Positions 28,942-39,431 are shown, numbered from the stretch's first letter. The stretch: 64,000 bases of DNA from Sulfurimonas gotlandica GD1 (GCF_000242915.1 NZ_AFRZ01000001.1:2046001-2110000), one strand, 5' to 3'. Program-made: numbers and translations. Notes: generated by a model from the letters alone, not told the origin.

Positions 28942-31602
28942 CTAATCTTCTTTTAGGTAATTTGCACTATTCCATATAAATTGTCCATAAGGGTTATCCA
29001 TAGATAATTCAAAATCTTCTGTTATTTTAAAATCATTTTGATGTATTATTTCCCGAATATTATGTAATACTTCTTTCTCTTTTCCATGTGTTTCAATTCC
29101 TCTTAATTTTGGCATTATCTTTTGTACTAGTTGCTCTTCAAATGCATATTTAACATTTAAAGCTAGTTCATCTTCATTATGAATATTTTGAATAACTAAT
29201 GGATGATTATTAATATAATATTCCATTGATTGCCATACTCTATGTCCTATGGCTCTTCCAGTAGGTGTTAAATAATCATTAATTTTATTTGCAATATCTT
29301 TATATTTATACAATACTTCTATATTATCTTTTGTGAATACAGATTCCTTTTGTAGCCATTTGTTCCAAGTATCTCTATTTAAATATTCAAACTTTTTTAT
29401 TTCATCAAGAGTTTTTAATTTTCCCCTGCTTAAAAGTTTATCAGGTCTTGGAAAATTAATTGCAAAACTTCTATCTAATACCTTGTCTGAAAGTGCTTTT
29501 GTAGTTTCATCTTCATTCATTGTTCCAATCCAGAGGACATTTCTATCTAATGGTAGTGGATAATTCATACCGGCACCAAGTTTAATATCTAAATTTACTC
29601 CGTCTTTCCCTCGTCTTAATTCAAACTTACTTAGAAATTCTGCAAAATAAAGCTCTATATGAGATAAGTTCATTTCATCTAAAAGTATCATATTCATACT
29701 TTCTTGCCAGCCAAATTGTGAATCATTTTTACTTTGTGCGGTTTGAAGTAAAAATTTCAATATATTTGATGAATCAAATTTATTTTCAATGGTATTATAA
29801 TATCCCAACATTGATTCTGGAGAATCCCAAGTAGGTTGAACGGCTTCTGCTAAAAAGTTGAATCCACCAAAATGTGAATAAAGTTTTGGAAGTTCAGATT
29901 TACCTGTTCCACTTACACCTGCTAAAACAGTCAATGGAGAGTACTCGGCACTTTTAAGTGCGGTATGAAATGCATTTAGTAATCTTCTTGGATACTCAAC
30001 TCCATATGTTTTCATATTAGACTCAATTGAATCCAAATATTTTATCTCATCTGTTACATTTATTTCAGAGTCTAACTCTCGTTTTAAGAAAGGCTCCCTT
30101 CTTATGTCTTCAACTCTAAGCTCTTTCTCTTTGGATTGAGTAAAGAGTTGATTCATGCTATCAAGTCTATTCTGTAATATTTGATTTTCCGATTTTAAAA
30201 AACTTATCTCTTTGAGTTTTTCAGATAATATATTATTTTCACTTCTTAATTGTTCTATGCTTTCAATTTCAATTCTAAAATTTTGGTTTTCTTGGTATAA
30301 ATTTTTCATTTCTACCTCAAATGATAGAAAATCAATCTCTTTTTTACTTTCTATTTCACGTTTTTGTTTTCGAATCTCTTCAATTTTTTCTTTCAAGATT
30401 CTCAGCTCACTATTTTTTTCTTTTAACTCTTGTGGTAAGTCTCTATCTTTAAATTTTTCATGTTCATCAAGTTCATCTTTTAAATCAAATAATTCTTCTT
30501 TTAGTTTTTGAATCTCTAGCTCATGATATTTTAACTTATCTTGATAAGTTTTTATCTCTTCACTAACTTTTTCTTTAGCTTGTTTATATAGCAGGTCTTC
30601 TTGAGATTCTAAATATTTTTCTTTAGCTAAAATTTCATTCTCTTGAATTTTAAGTTTACTCTCTTTTTGTATTATACTTTCTTCTTTTTTATTTATATCA
30701 ATCTCTTTAGTTTTATACAATTCTTCTATTATTTTATTTATCTCTTCAAGTTTACTTACTTTTTGTGCTTCTTGTCGGTGAGTAAAAATCTCTTTTTCAT
30801 TAGCTATTTCTTCTTTATACTCATTTAACACTTTCTCTTTTTGAGATTCAAATATCTCTTTGGCTTGAGAAAACATTTTTTCCGATTGATTAAGCTCTTG
30901 TTGCCATTGTGTAAGCTTTAACTCTTTTTGTATCAGATCATCTAACTTAGTATGAATTTTTTCATAATCAGTTTTTATACTTTTTAAAAACTCATCTTTT
31001 AATTGTGTCAGGGTTTTTATTTTTTGTTCTTCTAATTTTGTTTTATGCTTTAATTCTTCTTCAATGAGTTTTTCTTCTAAAGCTTGTTTTTGTTCCTTCA
31101 TATACTTTTCAAACTCAGTTTTTTCTTGTTTAAACTGAGTGTTTTGATCGATCAGTTTCTTTTTAAATAATGCTAGATATTTGATTTTTATGTCAACTTG
31201 CGCTTCTTTGGTAATTTCAGTATTTTCAATACCTAAGTCTTTACAAATTTTTGTAACCATATCGATACCTACACCCATTTCATTGGCTAATTCTTCTTTC
31301 GTCATTTTAGTCTCTCCATTATTTGTTTGATCGTCAGTATATTTTTCTTCAGATGGTTCTTCTTTTTCAACTACAGCTTTATGAATTTCACTTTTTGATG
31401 AAGAGGAAGCCTTAACTTCTACTTCTTGTGTTGATGTATCGCTATTCATAATGAAGTTCATCAAACTTTCAGCTTCTTGTATTGTTACTGTACTTTGTGC
31501 TGACTTTACTTCTATGCCCAGTTCCGAAGCTTTTTCAACAACGTCTTTAGAAGTTATTCCTAGCTCATTTGCAATTTCGTGTATTCTTATTTTTTCTATC
31601 AT
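28942..31602 (-). CDS. IF2_N - coiled coil - McrB-like AAA+ NTPase
   Basis: 886 residues. Residues 1-52 (RIHEIANELGITSKDVVEKA) match the IF2_N domain of translation initiation factor IF2. A second, weaker copy lies at about 98-150 (TKEELANEMGVGIDMVTKIC). A Lys/Glu-rich coiled coil spans about 150-510. The AAA+ domain has Walker A AGVSGTGKSEL near 560, Walker B MILLDEMNLSHIE near 640 and the McrB sensor GTMNEDETT. McrB NTPases drive McrC nucleases on modified DNA. Here the recognition domain is replaced by IF2_N and coiled coil, which might contact tRNA or the ribosome, or be a DNA-binding winged fold. ATG overlaps the upstream stop by 4 bases. Confidence 0.85.
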   Translation of the reverse strand: MIEKIRIHEIANELGITSKDVVEKASELGIEVKSAQSTVTIQEAESLMNFIMNSDTSTQEVEVKASSSSKSEIHKAVVEKEEPSEEKYTDDQTNNGETKMTKEELANEMGVGIDMVTKICKDLGIENTEITKEAQVDIKIKYLALFKKKLIDQNTQFKQEKTEFEKYMKEQKQALEEKLIEEELKHKTKLEEQKIKTLTQLKDEFLKSIKTDYEKIHTKLDDLIQKELKLTQWQQELNQSEKMFSQAKEIFESQKEKVLNEYKEEIANEKEIFTHRQEAQKVSKLEEINKIIEELYKTKEIDINKKEESIIQKESKLKIQENEILAKEKYLESQEDLLYKQAKEKVSEEIKTYQDKLKYHELEIQKLKEELFDLKDELDEHEKFKDRDLPQELKEKNSELRILKEKIEEIRKQKREIESKKEIDFLSFEVEMKNLYQENQNFRIEIESIEQLRSENNILSEKLKEISFLKSENQILQNRLDSMNQLFTQSKEKELRVEDIRREPFLKRELDSEINVTDEIKYLDSIESNMKTYGVEYPRRLLNAFHTALKSAEYSPLTVLAGVSGTGKSELPKLYSHFGGFNFLAEAVQPTWDSPESMLGYYNTIENKFDSSNILKFLLQTAQSKNDSQFGWQESMNMILLDEMNLSHIELYFAEFLSKFELRRGKDGVNLDIKLGAGMNYPLPLDRNVLWIGTMNEDETTKALSDKVLDRSFAINFPRPDKLLSRGKLKTLDEIKKFEYLNRDTWNKWLQKESVFTKDNIEVLYKYKDIANKINDYLTPTGRAIGHRVWQSMEYYINNHPLVIQNIHNEDELALNVKYAFEEQLVQKIMPKLRGIETHGKEKEVLHNIREIIHQNDFKITEDFELSMDNPYGQFIWNSANYLKED

Positions 31603-33527
31603 AAGTTATTCTCCATTAGAATTTTGATTAATTTAAAACTATCAATCTTTAATTTCCTTAGATACTCAAGTGAAGTTTGTTCAATCTCCTCTATTGATGG
31701 ATTAGAATGTTTTCGCTCAACAAGAATCTTTTGTAGTAGATTTATTACTTCTGCATCTATATCTTCTAGATAATAAAGATAGACCAAAAAATAAGCTCCT
31801 AAACTAGCCTTTTGATTTTTTTGAGCTTCTTCAATATTGATAGGATTAACCGATAATAAACTAATATTTAAATTATTTTCACCTATTTTTTCTATAATTT
31901 CATCTTTACAAGTTATTTTTCTTCTATCTGCACATAATATTGCAACTATATTTTTAAATATGTATTCAAATGATGAATAAAGTTGATTGATTATTTCTTT
32001 AACAATAATATATTTATTTTCTTCAAAATTAAGTTCATTTAGATAATAGTTAATATAAACCAGATTATTCTGCACTTCTTGTGGTAATTCTTTAAGAATA
32101 TCTATTGATAATTCAACTTCTAAGTCTATATAAGAGTTTTGAAAATATATATCATCATTGTTTTCTATATTATTAATATTACTTTTTTCTTTTATTCTTA
32201 GTATAAGAGAGATAACTAAGTAAATTGTTTTAATGTAGTTTTCTATTGTTGAGATTTCAATATTAGTTAAAGTTTCTTCATGCCCAGAGTGCTTTAATGG
32301 ATTTCTTATACTAAACAAATTACTTATTGTGTACAATAAGTTAGGATATTTCATAGCAACTTCATAAATTTCATCTTTTTTGTAAAATAAAGATTTTGCA
32401 ATAAATTTTTGTAAATTATCTTGCTTTGAGACATTGAAAATTGGTAATTTATCAATTTTAATATTTAAATTAAATCCAGCTTTTAGTGCCAATTCATATA
32501 GTAAGTTTTTATTTTTTAAACTTTCTGTGTCATTTAGGTTTTTAACATAATTCTTAAATGTTTGCTCTAAACCATCATACAAAGATTTCATTATTTTGTC
32601 TTTATAAAAAATAATACTAGCTTTGCTATTAGTATGATTTAACTTCTCTTTATTATTCTCTATCTCTTGAATATTTTTTAAAACTTCAGGGAAGTTTATT
32701 ATTTTATTTTCAAAGGGTACATCTATCTTGTTTACTTTCAATTCTATATCTTGCTTTAATTCACTTCTAAAATATGAAATTAAGTTTTGATGCTGATTCT
32801 TATATATCTCTCTAAATAAAATAGAATAATCATTAGTAAATCCATTACTAATAATAATTGAATCATTGCTATTTTTTGGCATGTATAGTTTTGCATGAAG
32901 ATAAATTAATTCATTGGTGTTCACTATATCAATTTTAAAATTTTGATAGTCTATTTTTGAAAAATTTTCATAATTTTTTTGATTGTGTAAATAAATTGAT
33001 TTTATAATATCTTCTCTTGTAGGTGCTGAAGCTTGCTCATTAAATCTATCTACTAGGATTGCTTTAGTCTTTCGGTTAGATGATATTTTTTGTTTGAATG
33101 CTATTTCTCTATAAATATCCTCTTGAAATTTTTTATTATTCTCAGGATAAGAAAACTCATTAAGATCTTTTGTGATTATTGGTAATAATTCCCCGGTATA
33201 AGCCTCCTGGTAAAATAGATATACATTGACTTCATTCTTTTCAATATCATCATTTCTATCTGATAGCTTTAGTTGCTTTAACCTTTTTAGCACTAGCTTG
33301 ATAATATCTTTATTTTCAAATCCCAATAAAGATGATAGTCTATCTATATCAGTAAATAAGCTATCATCTATATCAGTCAGTTCTAATATAGTCTCTTCTA
33401 AAAAGTTTAATTTGTTCTCTCTAGAAGTTTCAATAGGAACTTTATATATCCAACAGGGAATAAGTAAATCTTTTTTTAACTTATAATCAATACTATCTTT
33501 ATCAGATTCTACACTCAGTATTTTCAT
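31599..33527 (-). CDS. Large hypothetical protein with HEPN-like RNPLKH motif
   Basis: 642 residues, family not recognised. The N-terminus (about 25-75) may be a winged helix. The remainder is mostly helical. At about 407-412, RNPLKHSG matches the R-x4-H pattern with Asn after Arg that marks HEPN ribonucleases such as those of Cas13 and many toxins, and lies next to a long helix (ENYIKTIYLVISLI) as expected. A second stretch near 610 (ERKHSNPS) is weaker. The gene sits between the UPF1-like helicase and the McrB-like ATPase with 4-base overlaps at both ends, so it is part of the same machine. The HEPN assignment is tentative. Confidence 0.5.
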   Translation of the reverse strand: MKILSVESDKDSIDYKLKKDLLIPCWIYKVPIETSRENKLNFLEETILELTDIDDSLFTDIDRLSSLLGFENKDIIKLVLKRLKQLKLSDRNDDIEKNEVNVYLFYQEAYTGELLPIITKDLNEFSYPENNKKFQEDIYREIAFKQKISSNRKTKAILVDRFNEQASAPTREDIIKSIYLHNQKNYENFSKIDYQNFKIDIVNTNELIYLHAKLYMPKNSNDSIIISNGFTNDYSILFREIYKNQHQNLISYFRSELKQDIELKVNKIDVPFENKIINFPEVLKNIQEIENNKEKLNHTNSKASIIFYKDKIMKSLYDGLEQTFKNYVKNLNDTESLKNKNLLYELALKAGFNLNIKIDKLPIFNVSKQDNLQKFIAKSLFYKKDEIYEVAMKYPNLLYTISNLFSIRNPLKHSGHEETLTNIEISTIENYIKTIYLVISLILRIKEKSNINNIENNDDIYFQNSYIDLEVELSIDILKELPQEVQNNLVYINYYLNELNFEENKYIIVKEIINQLYSSFEYIFKNIVAILCADRRKITCKDEIIEKIGENNLNISLLSVNPINIEEAQKNQKASLGAYFLVYLYYLEDIDAEVINLLQKILVERKHSNPSIEEIEQTSLEYLRKLKIDSFKLIKILMENNL

Positions 33528-36500
33528 AATATCTTACCTTTATCTTCACATAATTGTAAAAAATTATACAATTCCTCAACATCTTGTTTCGATCTTTCAC
33601 TATTAAAAAACTCCCTATCACCTACAACTATTAAACTCTTTTTTTGCCTACTCATGCTTACACAAAGTCTATTCTTTGAAATTAAAAATCCAAATAGATT
33701 ATAATTCTTTAATTTGCTATTTATTTGTTTTACATTTTTACTTCTTACTACTGATAAAAAGACAATATCAAATTCCATTCCTTGAAATGAGTCAACGGTT
33801 CCTACTTTGAGTCTATCCTTAAAAGATTCTCTTTCATCTTTAGAAAATTCTTGCTTTATTTTATTCTCTATCAATGTTACTTGCTTCCTGTAAAATGTAA
33901 TTATTCCAAAATCAAATTTTTTACCTTCTTCTGAGAATATCCATTTTCTAAGATAGTCTACAATTTTTGTTGCTTCGCACTCTCTACTCCACGCCCCTTC
34001 TTCTTTACATTCACTATTTTTAACATCAATCCAAATTGCAGGAGTATTCTCAATTTCTTTTAAACCTTGATAAAAGTATTTTTGCACATCTTTTAATGGT
34101 GATTCAAATCCTTCCTTATGCATATCATAAAAATTCTCACTTATGAATTTTCCTAATAATGGATGTGTTCTATATTGATTTTTAAGTGTGATTGCTCTCT
34201 TGATACCATCATAGCTTTCTAGTTTTTTTGCTCTATCCTTGAGATAACCAAACATACTTTTTGTTATAAAATCATCCTCACTGAGTTCACTGTCTTTTAT
34301 AACATTCTCATCTACAATATGGGGCAGTTGTCTATGATCACCCACTAAAATAATTCTTCTTTTCGCTTGAACCATTACTATTAATAAATCCATAGGTGAT
34401 ACTCTTGCCGCTTCATCTATAATGACAGTATCATATACTACAGAATCTTCTTTCGCTATTTTTTTTGCTTTTGTAATATCTTTCCCCATTGATTGTTGAG
34501 TTGTTGATGAAAATACAAAGCTATACTCTTCTATCAATGATTTTAAAGCAAATGGATTATTTTCAAGCTCATTAATATAGTTAGCTAAAACACTACTAAG
34601 TTTATCCTTTGTTGTTCCGCCCATGGACAATTCTTTTTCTATATCATCCTTTAATTTAATTATTTCATTATTTGGCTTTTCTGCTTTAAATATAGTTCTT
34701 GGATAGAGTCTATTGATTAGTGAGTATTTTAATTTCTGTATTTTTATCAAATAGGCATCTAAATCACTATCTACATTTTGTAAAATATTTTTCTCTTCCT
34801 TGTTTAATAACTGACCTATACCTGAGGCTAATAAATCTTCATTTCTTTTTTCACCATCATCATTAAAAGCAATCATGGTGGTTCTTAATGCGTAAATATA
34901 TTTTAATTTTTCTACATTATCTACTGTTGATTGTTCAAAACTCTCTAATAGCTCGTTTGAATAAAGAAGAGTTTTTGAATTTAACAAAGTTGATAACTCA
35001 AAAATAATATGTTTTAATAATTTTATTGCTAGTCTTTGTGATGGAGTTTTAATATATATATCAAAGTACTGTTCTAAATCTTTTATTTTTTGATAATTAC
35101 TGAGTTCTGGTAAGTTTTCTTTTACATTTGTAGAAATTTCATTACCCCACTTCATTACATTTTCAAAAGAGGTGATATCCACTAATGTAGTGGACTTTTT
35201 TCCAAACTTTGGAGTGGGTAGGCCATTGACATTGAGTCTTGAAATAATGTTTTCTACGGCATCATGTTGAATTCCAGTTACAAGGATATCTCCTTTTGTT
35301 TGTGCAGTTTTATCAGCCTGTTCATTAAGTATTTCGATAATGGCAGTTACAATAGTCGTTTTTCCAGTTCCTGGTGGTCCTTGAATAATAGCAATATCTG
35401 GAGTGTTTAATGCTATATCAATAGCTTCCATTTGATTGTCTGTCGGAGTATTACTGAAAATTTTATTTTCAATGCTTTCTGTTAATCCTTCTATTTTCTT
35501 TGCTTTTTTATTATTTTGATACTTTTTTATATTTTCAGTATCTTCAATGATTAATCCTAAAAATGGGTTTGCGCTCTTTCCGGTGAGTAATCTTTTTCTA
35601 GCTTCAAGTTTCCTCTCTATTTGTACTTGATCACCATAAATAGATAATATATTTTTTTTATTTTTCAACTTAGATATATTTTTATCTGTTTTTATAGTTA
35701 CTAAACCATGCTCGACCTTAGATATCTGGAAAGTTTCTATTGTTTCCTTTTTTAATCCTAGAGTATTCCTTTGTTCAAGTTGTGCTATGTATTCATCCCA
35801 CGAATAATCATCTTTGATATATGAAGGAATTACATCAACAAATGATAAATAATCATTTTCCTCTAGTTCTTCAGGAATTGATTCAAACTTTAGATCATAA
35901 CCATCAGCAGTTGGTATGGGGTCATCTAATAATTTTAATTCACCTATAGCTTTTGCTTTTTTTAAGAGTATTTCACCTTCAAGCTTCGAATATTCATCCC
36001 ATTTTTTCAAATAACTATCATCGTTCTCTACTATATTGCCTAAATCTTTAGCTATTTTTTCACTAACTAAGCCATTTTTAAATTCTATATCTGCTTTTAT
36101 AAGCTGTAAAGAGTCTTTTTTAATATTATTTTTATATGAGACTAATTTTGTAGCAGTAAATCTATAGTCACCAGCTTCTGTAATATCTTTTTTAACTGGT
36201 AAGTGAATCATATCTCCATAAATAGAAAAAGCAAGTTCTTTCATAACTGTTTGCTGAGGACACTTATCTATATACTCTTCTTCTTCTTTAATAATAAATT
36301 TCTTTATCTTTATTTGTTCTTCTTTTTCCAAATTATTAAGTGTAATGTTGTTCTCAATCTTTTCAATTTGATTTTTAAGATTTTTTATATTATTTACATG
36401 TGTTGCTGTTAAAAATTGAAAAATTTCTTCTTTTGATGAATTCCCACTTGACACTAAAAAATATGTTTCATTATTGATTTTAATTGATATTTTTTCTTTT

Positions 36501-36895
36501 AATACTTTTGCAAGATAATTTATATCATCTTTGTTTTTTATAATTTTTCTTTTTCTTGCTGTTGCCAAAATTTCTTCATCTATTGAAACATAAAAAGGTA
36601 CAAATAAATTTCTAATAGGGTAAGAAAAAAATATAATTTCCATTGTAAAGTACTTATCTCTCGATGCTTCAATGATATTGATAATTGCTGTATAATTTTT
36701 CACTTGAAAGAAAAAATCTATTTCATCTAACTTGTTTTTATCAATTATTTCAATCTTATATATTTTTTCATTGATAAATATAGAATAGTTATTATCATAC
36801 TTTAAAAATCCAAGTCCAATCTCTACTCTAGTGCTATTTAAGTTTTTTACTTCAACTTGAAATACTGTATCTGTTTTAATTGCATCTAAAATCAT
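33524..36895 (-). CDS. UPF1-like superfamily 1 DNA/RNA helicase
   Basis: 1123 residues. After a long N-terminal region (about 1-480, beta- and helix-rich, unrecognised) comes a P-loop IIQGPPGTGKTTIV near 503-516. The DEAD-like motif VIIDEAARVSPMD lies near 825, followed by GDHRQLPHIV, NQYRTHPLLG, and the C-terminal motifs VDSFQGMEFD and SMSRQKKSL. This is the AAA_11/AAA_12 order of UPF1/DNA2-type helicases, which run 5'-3' on RNA or DNA. It overlaps the kinase gene by 4 bases, linking it to the phospho-signalling triad. Confidence 0.85.
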   Translation of the reverse strand: MILDAIKTDTVFQVEVKNLNSTRVEIGLGFLKYDNNYSIFINEKIYKIEIIDKNKLDEIDFFFQVKNYTAIINIIEASRDKYFTMEIIFFSYPIRNLFVPFYVSIDEEILATARKRKIIKNKDDINYLAKVLKEKISIKINNETYFLVSSGNSSKEEIFQFLTATHVNNIKNLKNQIEKIENNITLNNLEKEEQIKIKKFIIKEEEEYIDKCPQQTVMKELAFSIYGDMIHLPVKKDITEAGDYRFTATKLVSYKNNIKKDSLQLIKADIEFKNGLVSEKIAKDLGNIVENDDSYLKKWDEYSKLEGEILLKKAKAIGELKLLDDPIPTADGYDLKFESIPEELEENDYLSFVDVIPSYIKDDYSWDEYIAQLEQRNTLGLKKETIETFQISKVEHGLVTIKTDKNISKLKNKKNILSIYGDQVQIERKLEARKRLLTGKSANPFLGLIIEDTENIKKYQNNKKAKKIEGLTESIENKIFSNTPTDNQMEAIDIALNTPDIAIIQGPPGTGKTTIVTAIIEILNEQADKTAQTKGDILVTGIQHDAVENIISRLNVNGLPTPKFGKKSTTLVDITSFENVMKWGNEISTNVKENLPELSNYQKIKDLEQYFDIYIKTPSQRLAIKLLKHIIFELSTLLNSKTLLYSNELLESFEQSTVDNVEKLKYIYALRTTMIAFNDDGEKRNEDLLASGIGQLLNKEEKNILQNVDSDLDAYLIKIQKLKYSLINRLYPRTIFKAEKPNNEIIKLKDDIEKELSMGGTTKDKLSSVLANYINELENNPFALKSLIEEYSFVFSSTTQQSMGKDITKAKKIAKEDSVVYDTVIIDEAARVSPMDLLIVMVQAKRRIILVGDHRQLPHIVDENVIKDSELSEDDFITKSMFGYLKDRAKKLESYDGIKRAITLKNQYRTHPLLGKFISENFYDMHKEGFESPLKDVQKYFYQGLKEIENTPAIWIDVKNSECKEEGAWSRECEATKIVDYLRKWIFSEEGKKFDFGIITFYRKQVTLIENKIKQEFSKDERESFKDRLKVGTVDSFQGMEFDIVFLSVVRSKNVKQINSKLKNYNLFGFLISKNRLCVSMSRQKKSLIVVGDREFFNSERSKQDVEELYNFLQLCEDKGKIL

Positions 36896-38301
36896 TTTAC
36901 TATCTCGATCTCTACTAATATTGTTGTATTTTTTACATCTTCTATAATTATCTTTATGCCTTCTTCAAATTTTGTTAATCCAATCCCTTTTCTCGTATTA
37001 ACCATTGGTGTTTTAGATTGAAAGTATATATTTTCTTTTTCTTTTTCAAAATAGAGATCTACTCTTGTTTTTTTAATAAAATTTATTTCTAAGAAAGTAT
37101 CATCAATTTTTAAAATATCAAAGGATTTAAAAAGGTACATTGGTAATTCAATTCTTTTTGTATTATCTGTTATCTCAGTAATATATTTCCATCGTTCTTT
37201 TAATTTTTGGCCATCCTTGTATAAATAAGATTTTACAATCAATCTTTTAGGCTTTTTACTATCACAATATGGACATTTTTCAAATATTTCATCATAATAA
37301 CTCATCTTGCAATTATTACATTTGATAGTTTTTGTCGCTGCTTTTTCCAATGTTTCTATCCAAATTGGTAATGTAGGTCTTTTAAATTTATCATCTTTCC
37401 CTTCTTCAAAGAGTTTATGAAAAAGTAAATCTAATTCATTTGTTATTGCTAGATTGTGTCTTAATCCAGCTTTGCTTTTATTTGAGTTATCATTACCATC
37501 TTCTATCCATGGTAATTCCCATTGCTGTTTTGAATAAGTATCACTATCCCAATCTGATTCCTTATTGCCAGAACCATTAAAAGGATGAGTGGTTGTGAGA
37601 GTTAAAAACGATAATATTCCAAAAGCAAAAATATCACTGTATAATGAATTTGCTTCTCCTCTTACAACTTCAGGTACTTCAAAATTAGGGGTAAAAATAA
37701 CATTTTTATTTATTGATTCATATTCAATATTATCCGCATCTATAAGATAAACTAAAGGTATATCATCTTGATTAAGAAAAATATTATTATGAGAAATGTC
37801 AAAATATATAAGTCCTCTTATGTGAAGCCGATATAAAGTTATTGCTAATCTACTTAAACTATAAAGTCTTTTTCTTAGTCCTCCAGTTTCTAAATAGTAT
37901 GTAAAATATATTGCACTTCGTTCATCATTTTGACTAAGATCTAACAAAAAATCAGGAATCACAATCTTTTTTGCTTTTTCCTTTGAAAGTTCACTTGGAA
38001 ATAAAGAAGAAAATGGCTCCATGCCATCTAGAAGGTTCATTACGTATCCAGCTTCATTTTTAAGAACCGCTAATGGCTTCGCTATATTTATATTATTTGG
38101 CAAAGGTTTGAATATTAGTTTTTTTATTTTTTGATGGATTTTTTTTATTTCATCACTATTTGTAATAGTTTGATCATTTGATAATACTAATTTTATTACT
38201 GTATCCGCATCTTTTGTTTTATATACAACACCTTGTCCACCACGACCTAATTCTTCATCTATATAGTGTGTATTATTAAATTCATCAATATATTTATTCA
38301 T
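36892..38301 (-). CDS. Ser/Thr protein kinase with C-terminal zinc ribbon (TerY-P type)
   Basis: 469 residues. Kinase fold: glycine loop GRGGQGVVYKT (19-29), VIKLV with the ATP-binding Lys, catalytic loop YFDISHNNIFL (Asp kept, HRD changed to YFD), metal motif IDADN in place of DFG. A zinc ribbon follows at about 329-352 (CNNC...CPYC), then a beta-rich tail of about 110 residues that might be a recognition domain. Known precedent: a vWA-PP2C-kinase triad (TerY-P) tied to tellurite-resistance-type and conflict loci. It overlaps the PP2C gene by 8 bases, a typical kinase-phosphatase pair. Confidence 0.87.
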   Translation of the reverse strand: MNKYIDEFNNTHYIDEELGRGGQGVVYKTKDADTVIKLVLSNDQTITNSDEIKKIHQKIKKLIFKPLPNNINIAKPLAVLKNEAGYVMNLLDGMEPFSSLFPSELSKEKAKKIVIPDFLLDLSQNDERSAIYFTYYLETGGLRKRLYSLSRLAITLYRLHIRGLIYFDISHNNIFLNQDDIPLVYLIDADNIEYESINKNVIFTPNFEVPEVVRGEANSLYSDIFAFGILSFLTLTTTHPFNGSGNKESDWDSDTYSKQQWELPWIEDGNDNSNKSKAGLRHNLAITNELDLLFHKLFEEGKDDKFKRPTLPIWIETLEKAATKTIKCNNCKMSYYDEIFEKCPYCDSKKPKRLIVKSYLYKDGQKLKERWKYITEITDNTKRIELPMYLFKSFDILKIDDTFLEINFIKKTRVDLYFEKEKENIYFQSKTPMVNTRKGIGLTKFEEGIKIIIEDVKNTTILVEIEIVK

Positions 38302-39016
38302 TTGATTCCTTTATAAGTGTAACAATAGTTTTATCATCAGTATGACCACGAACAGGCCAGTTCTCTAACCATTTTTTTATCTCTTTATTTCTTTTTAATG
38401 GAGATAATTTTTTATAATTGGAAACATAATTTTTAAAAAAGTCTAACATCCGCTCTTTTTTAATATCTTCAGATATACCGTCACTGCAAAGTACTATATT
38501 ATCAACTTCTTCTTCAGCATAAATTTTCCATTCTATCAATGTTTCTCTTCCAAATGGAGTTGTGTAGTTTGTAAACGAATCTTTATCTTCTTCTATTAGT
38601 CTGCTATTAGTTCCTAAAACAGCGATAGCACCATCGCCAACTCTACCAATATATATTTTTTTATTTTTCACTATTCCAAAAAGTAAAGTTGTAGCTGTCT
38701 CATCTGCTGTATAAGGGTTAATATTCATTTTCCATAAATCTCGGACTAGTGGCTCAAATAGTACTCTATCCTTTGCATCAAAATCAAATATTTTACTTGC
38801 TTGAACAACTGATTTAACCAGTGCATTAGATCCAATATGAGAATAACTTTTACTTCCTAATCCATCACATACAATGCCTATTATTCCCCAACTGAACTGT
38901 TTTACAACATATGCATCTTGGTTGGGAATATTATTTTTAATGTGAAGCGGACCAATTTGAGATACTCCCCAGCCACTCCATATATTACCATTCATATTCA
39001 TCATTCTCTTCTTCAA
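38294..39016 (-). CDS. PP2C-type protein phosphatase
   Basis: About 235-240 residues. Metal-site motifs of the PPM/PP2C family are present: NQDAYVV near 30, IVCDGLGS near 50, VGDGAI near 120-125, LCSDGISEDI near 175. Such Mn/Mg-dependent phosphatases reverse Ser/Thr phosphorylation. The frame overlaps the upstream vWA gene by 32 bases if the first ATG is used; a later Met (MNGNIWSGWG) would reduce the overlap and is a plausible start. Opposes the adjacent kinase. Confidence 0.9.
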   Translation of the reverse strand: MKKRMMNMNGNIWSGWGVSQIGPLHIKNNIPNQDAYVVKQFSWGIIGIVCDGLGSKSYSHIGSNALVKSVVQASKIFDFDAKDRVLFEPLVRDLWKMNINPYTADETATTLLFGIVKNKKIYIGRVGDGAIAVLGTNSRLIEEDKDSFTNYTTPFGRETLIEWKIYAEEEVDNIVLCSDGISEDIKKERMLDFFKNYVSNYKKLSPLKRNKEIKKWLENWPVRGHTDDKTIVTLIKESNE

Positions 39017-39431
39017 TATTACTTAAGGTATTGTATGTAAATAATATATATTCTATTGCAGCTATGATATTCTCAGGTTCAAAAACTTTTAAAGTAGCTT
39101 TTTCTAAATAATCAATATTAGCATCAATTCCTATTGAAATAGAAATGAGATTGTTTAATTTAACTTCATCATTAAACAATCCGTCACTTATTAAAATATT
39201 GTACATGAGATTTGAATTACTTAAAAAGTTATTTAATATATTCATATTCATATTCTTATCAAATCTAATTGAAGTTATTCTATCTACAATCTTTCCGTCA
39301 AATGTATAAGTAGTACTTTGTAGATTATTAAATTCACAATAATCCTGTATAGACTTTACTGCATATATAGCAGCACTATCTTTCCCCATTTCGGTCATAC
39401 TTCCAGAAGTATCAATAAAAATATTAATCAT
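38985..39431 (-). CDS. Small von Willebrand factor A (vWA) domain protein
   Basis: 148 residues, a single compact vWA fold. The MIDAS motif is FIDTSGSM (D7, S9, S11) and a later strand has LISDGLFND. It is shorter than TerY and lacks any extra domain. vWA proteins bind partners through a metal, often under phospho-control. It overlaps FtsK-like and PP2C genes on either side, so the order is FtsK, vWA, PP2C, kinase. Confidence 0.8.
   Translation of the reverse strand: MINIFIDTSGSMTEMGKDSAAIYAVKSIQDYCEFNNLQSTTYTFDGKIVDRITSIRFDKNMNMNILNNFLSNSNLMYNILISDGLFNDEVKLNNLISISIGIDANIDYLEKATLKVFEPENIIAAIEYILFTYNTLSNIEEENDEYEW

Noticed and set aside
30212-30828. Plus-strand ORFs opposite the coiled coil of the McrB-like gene
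   Set aside because: Phe/Ser-rich translations are typical of antisense of Lys/Glu-rich coding sequence; no start signals.
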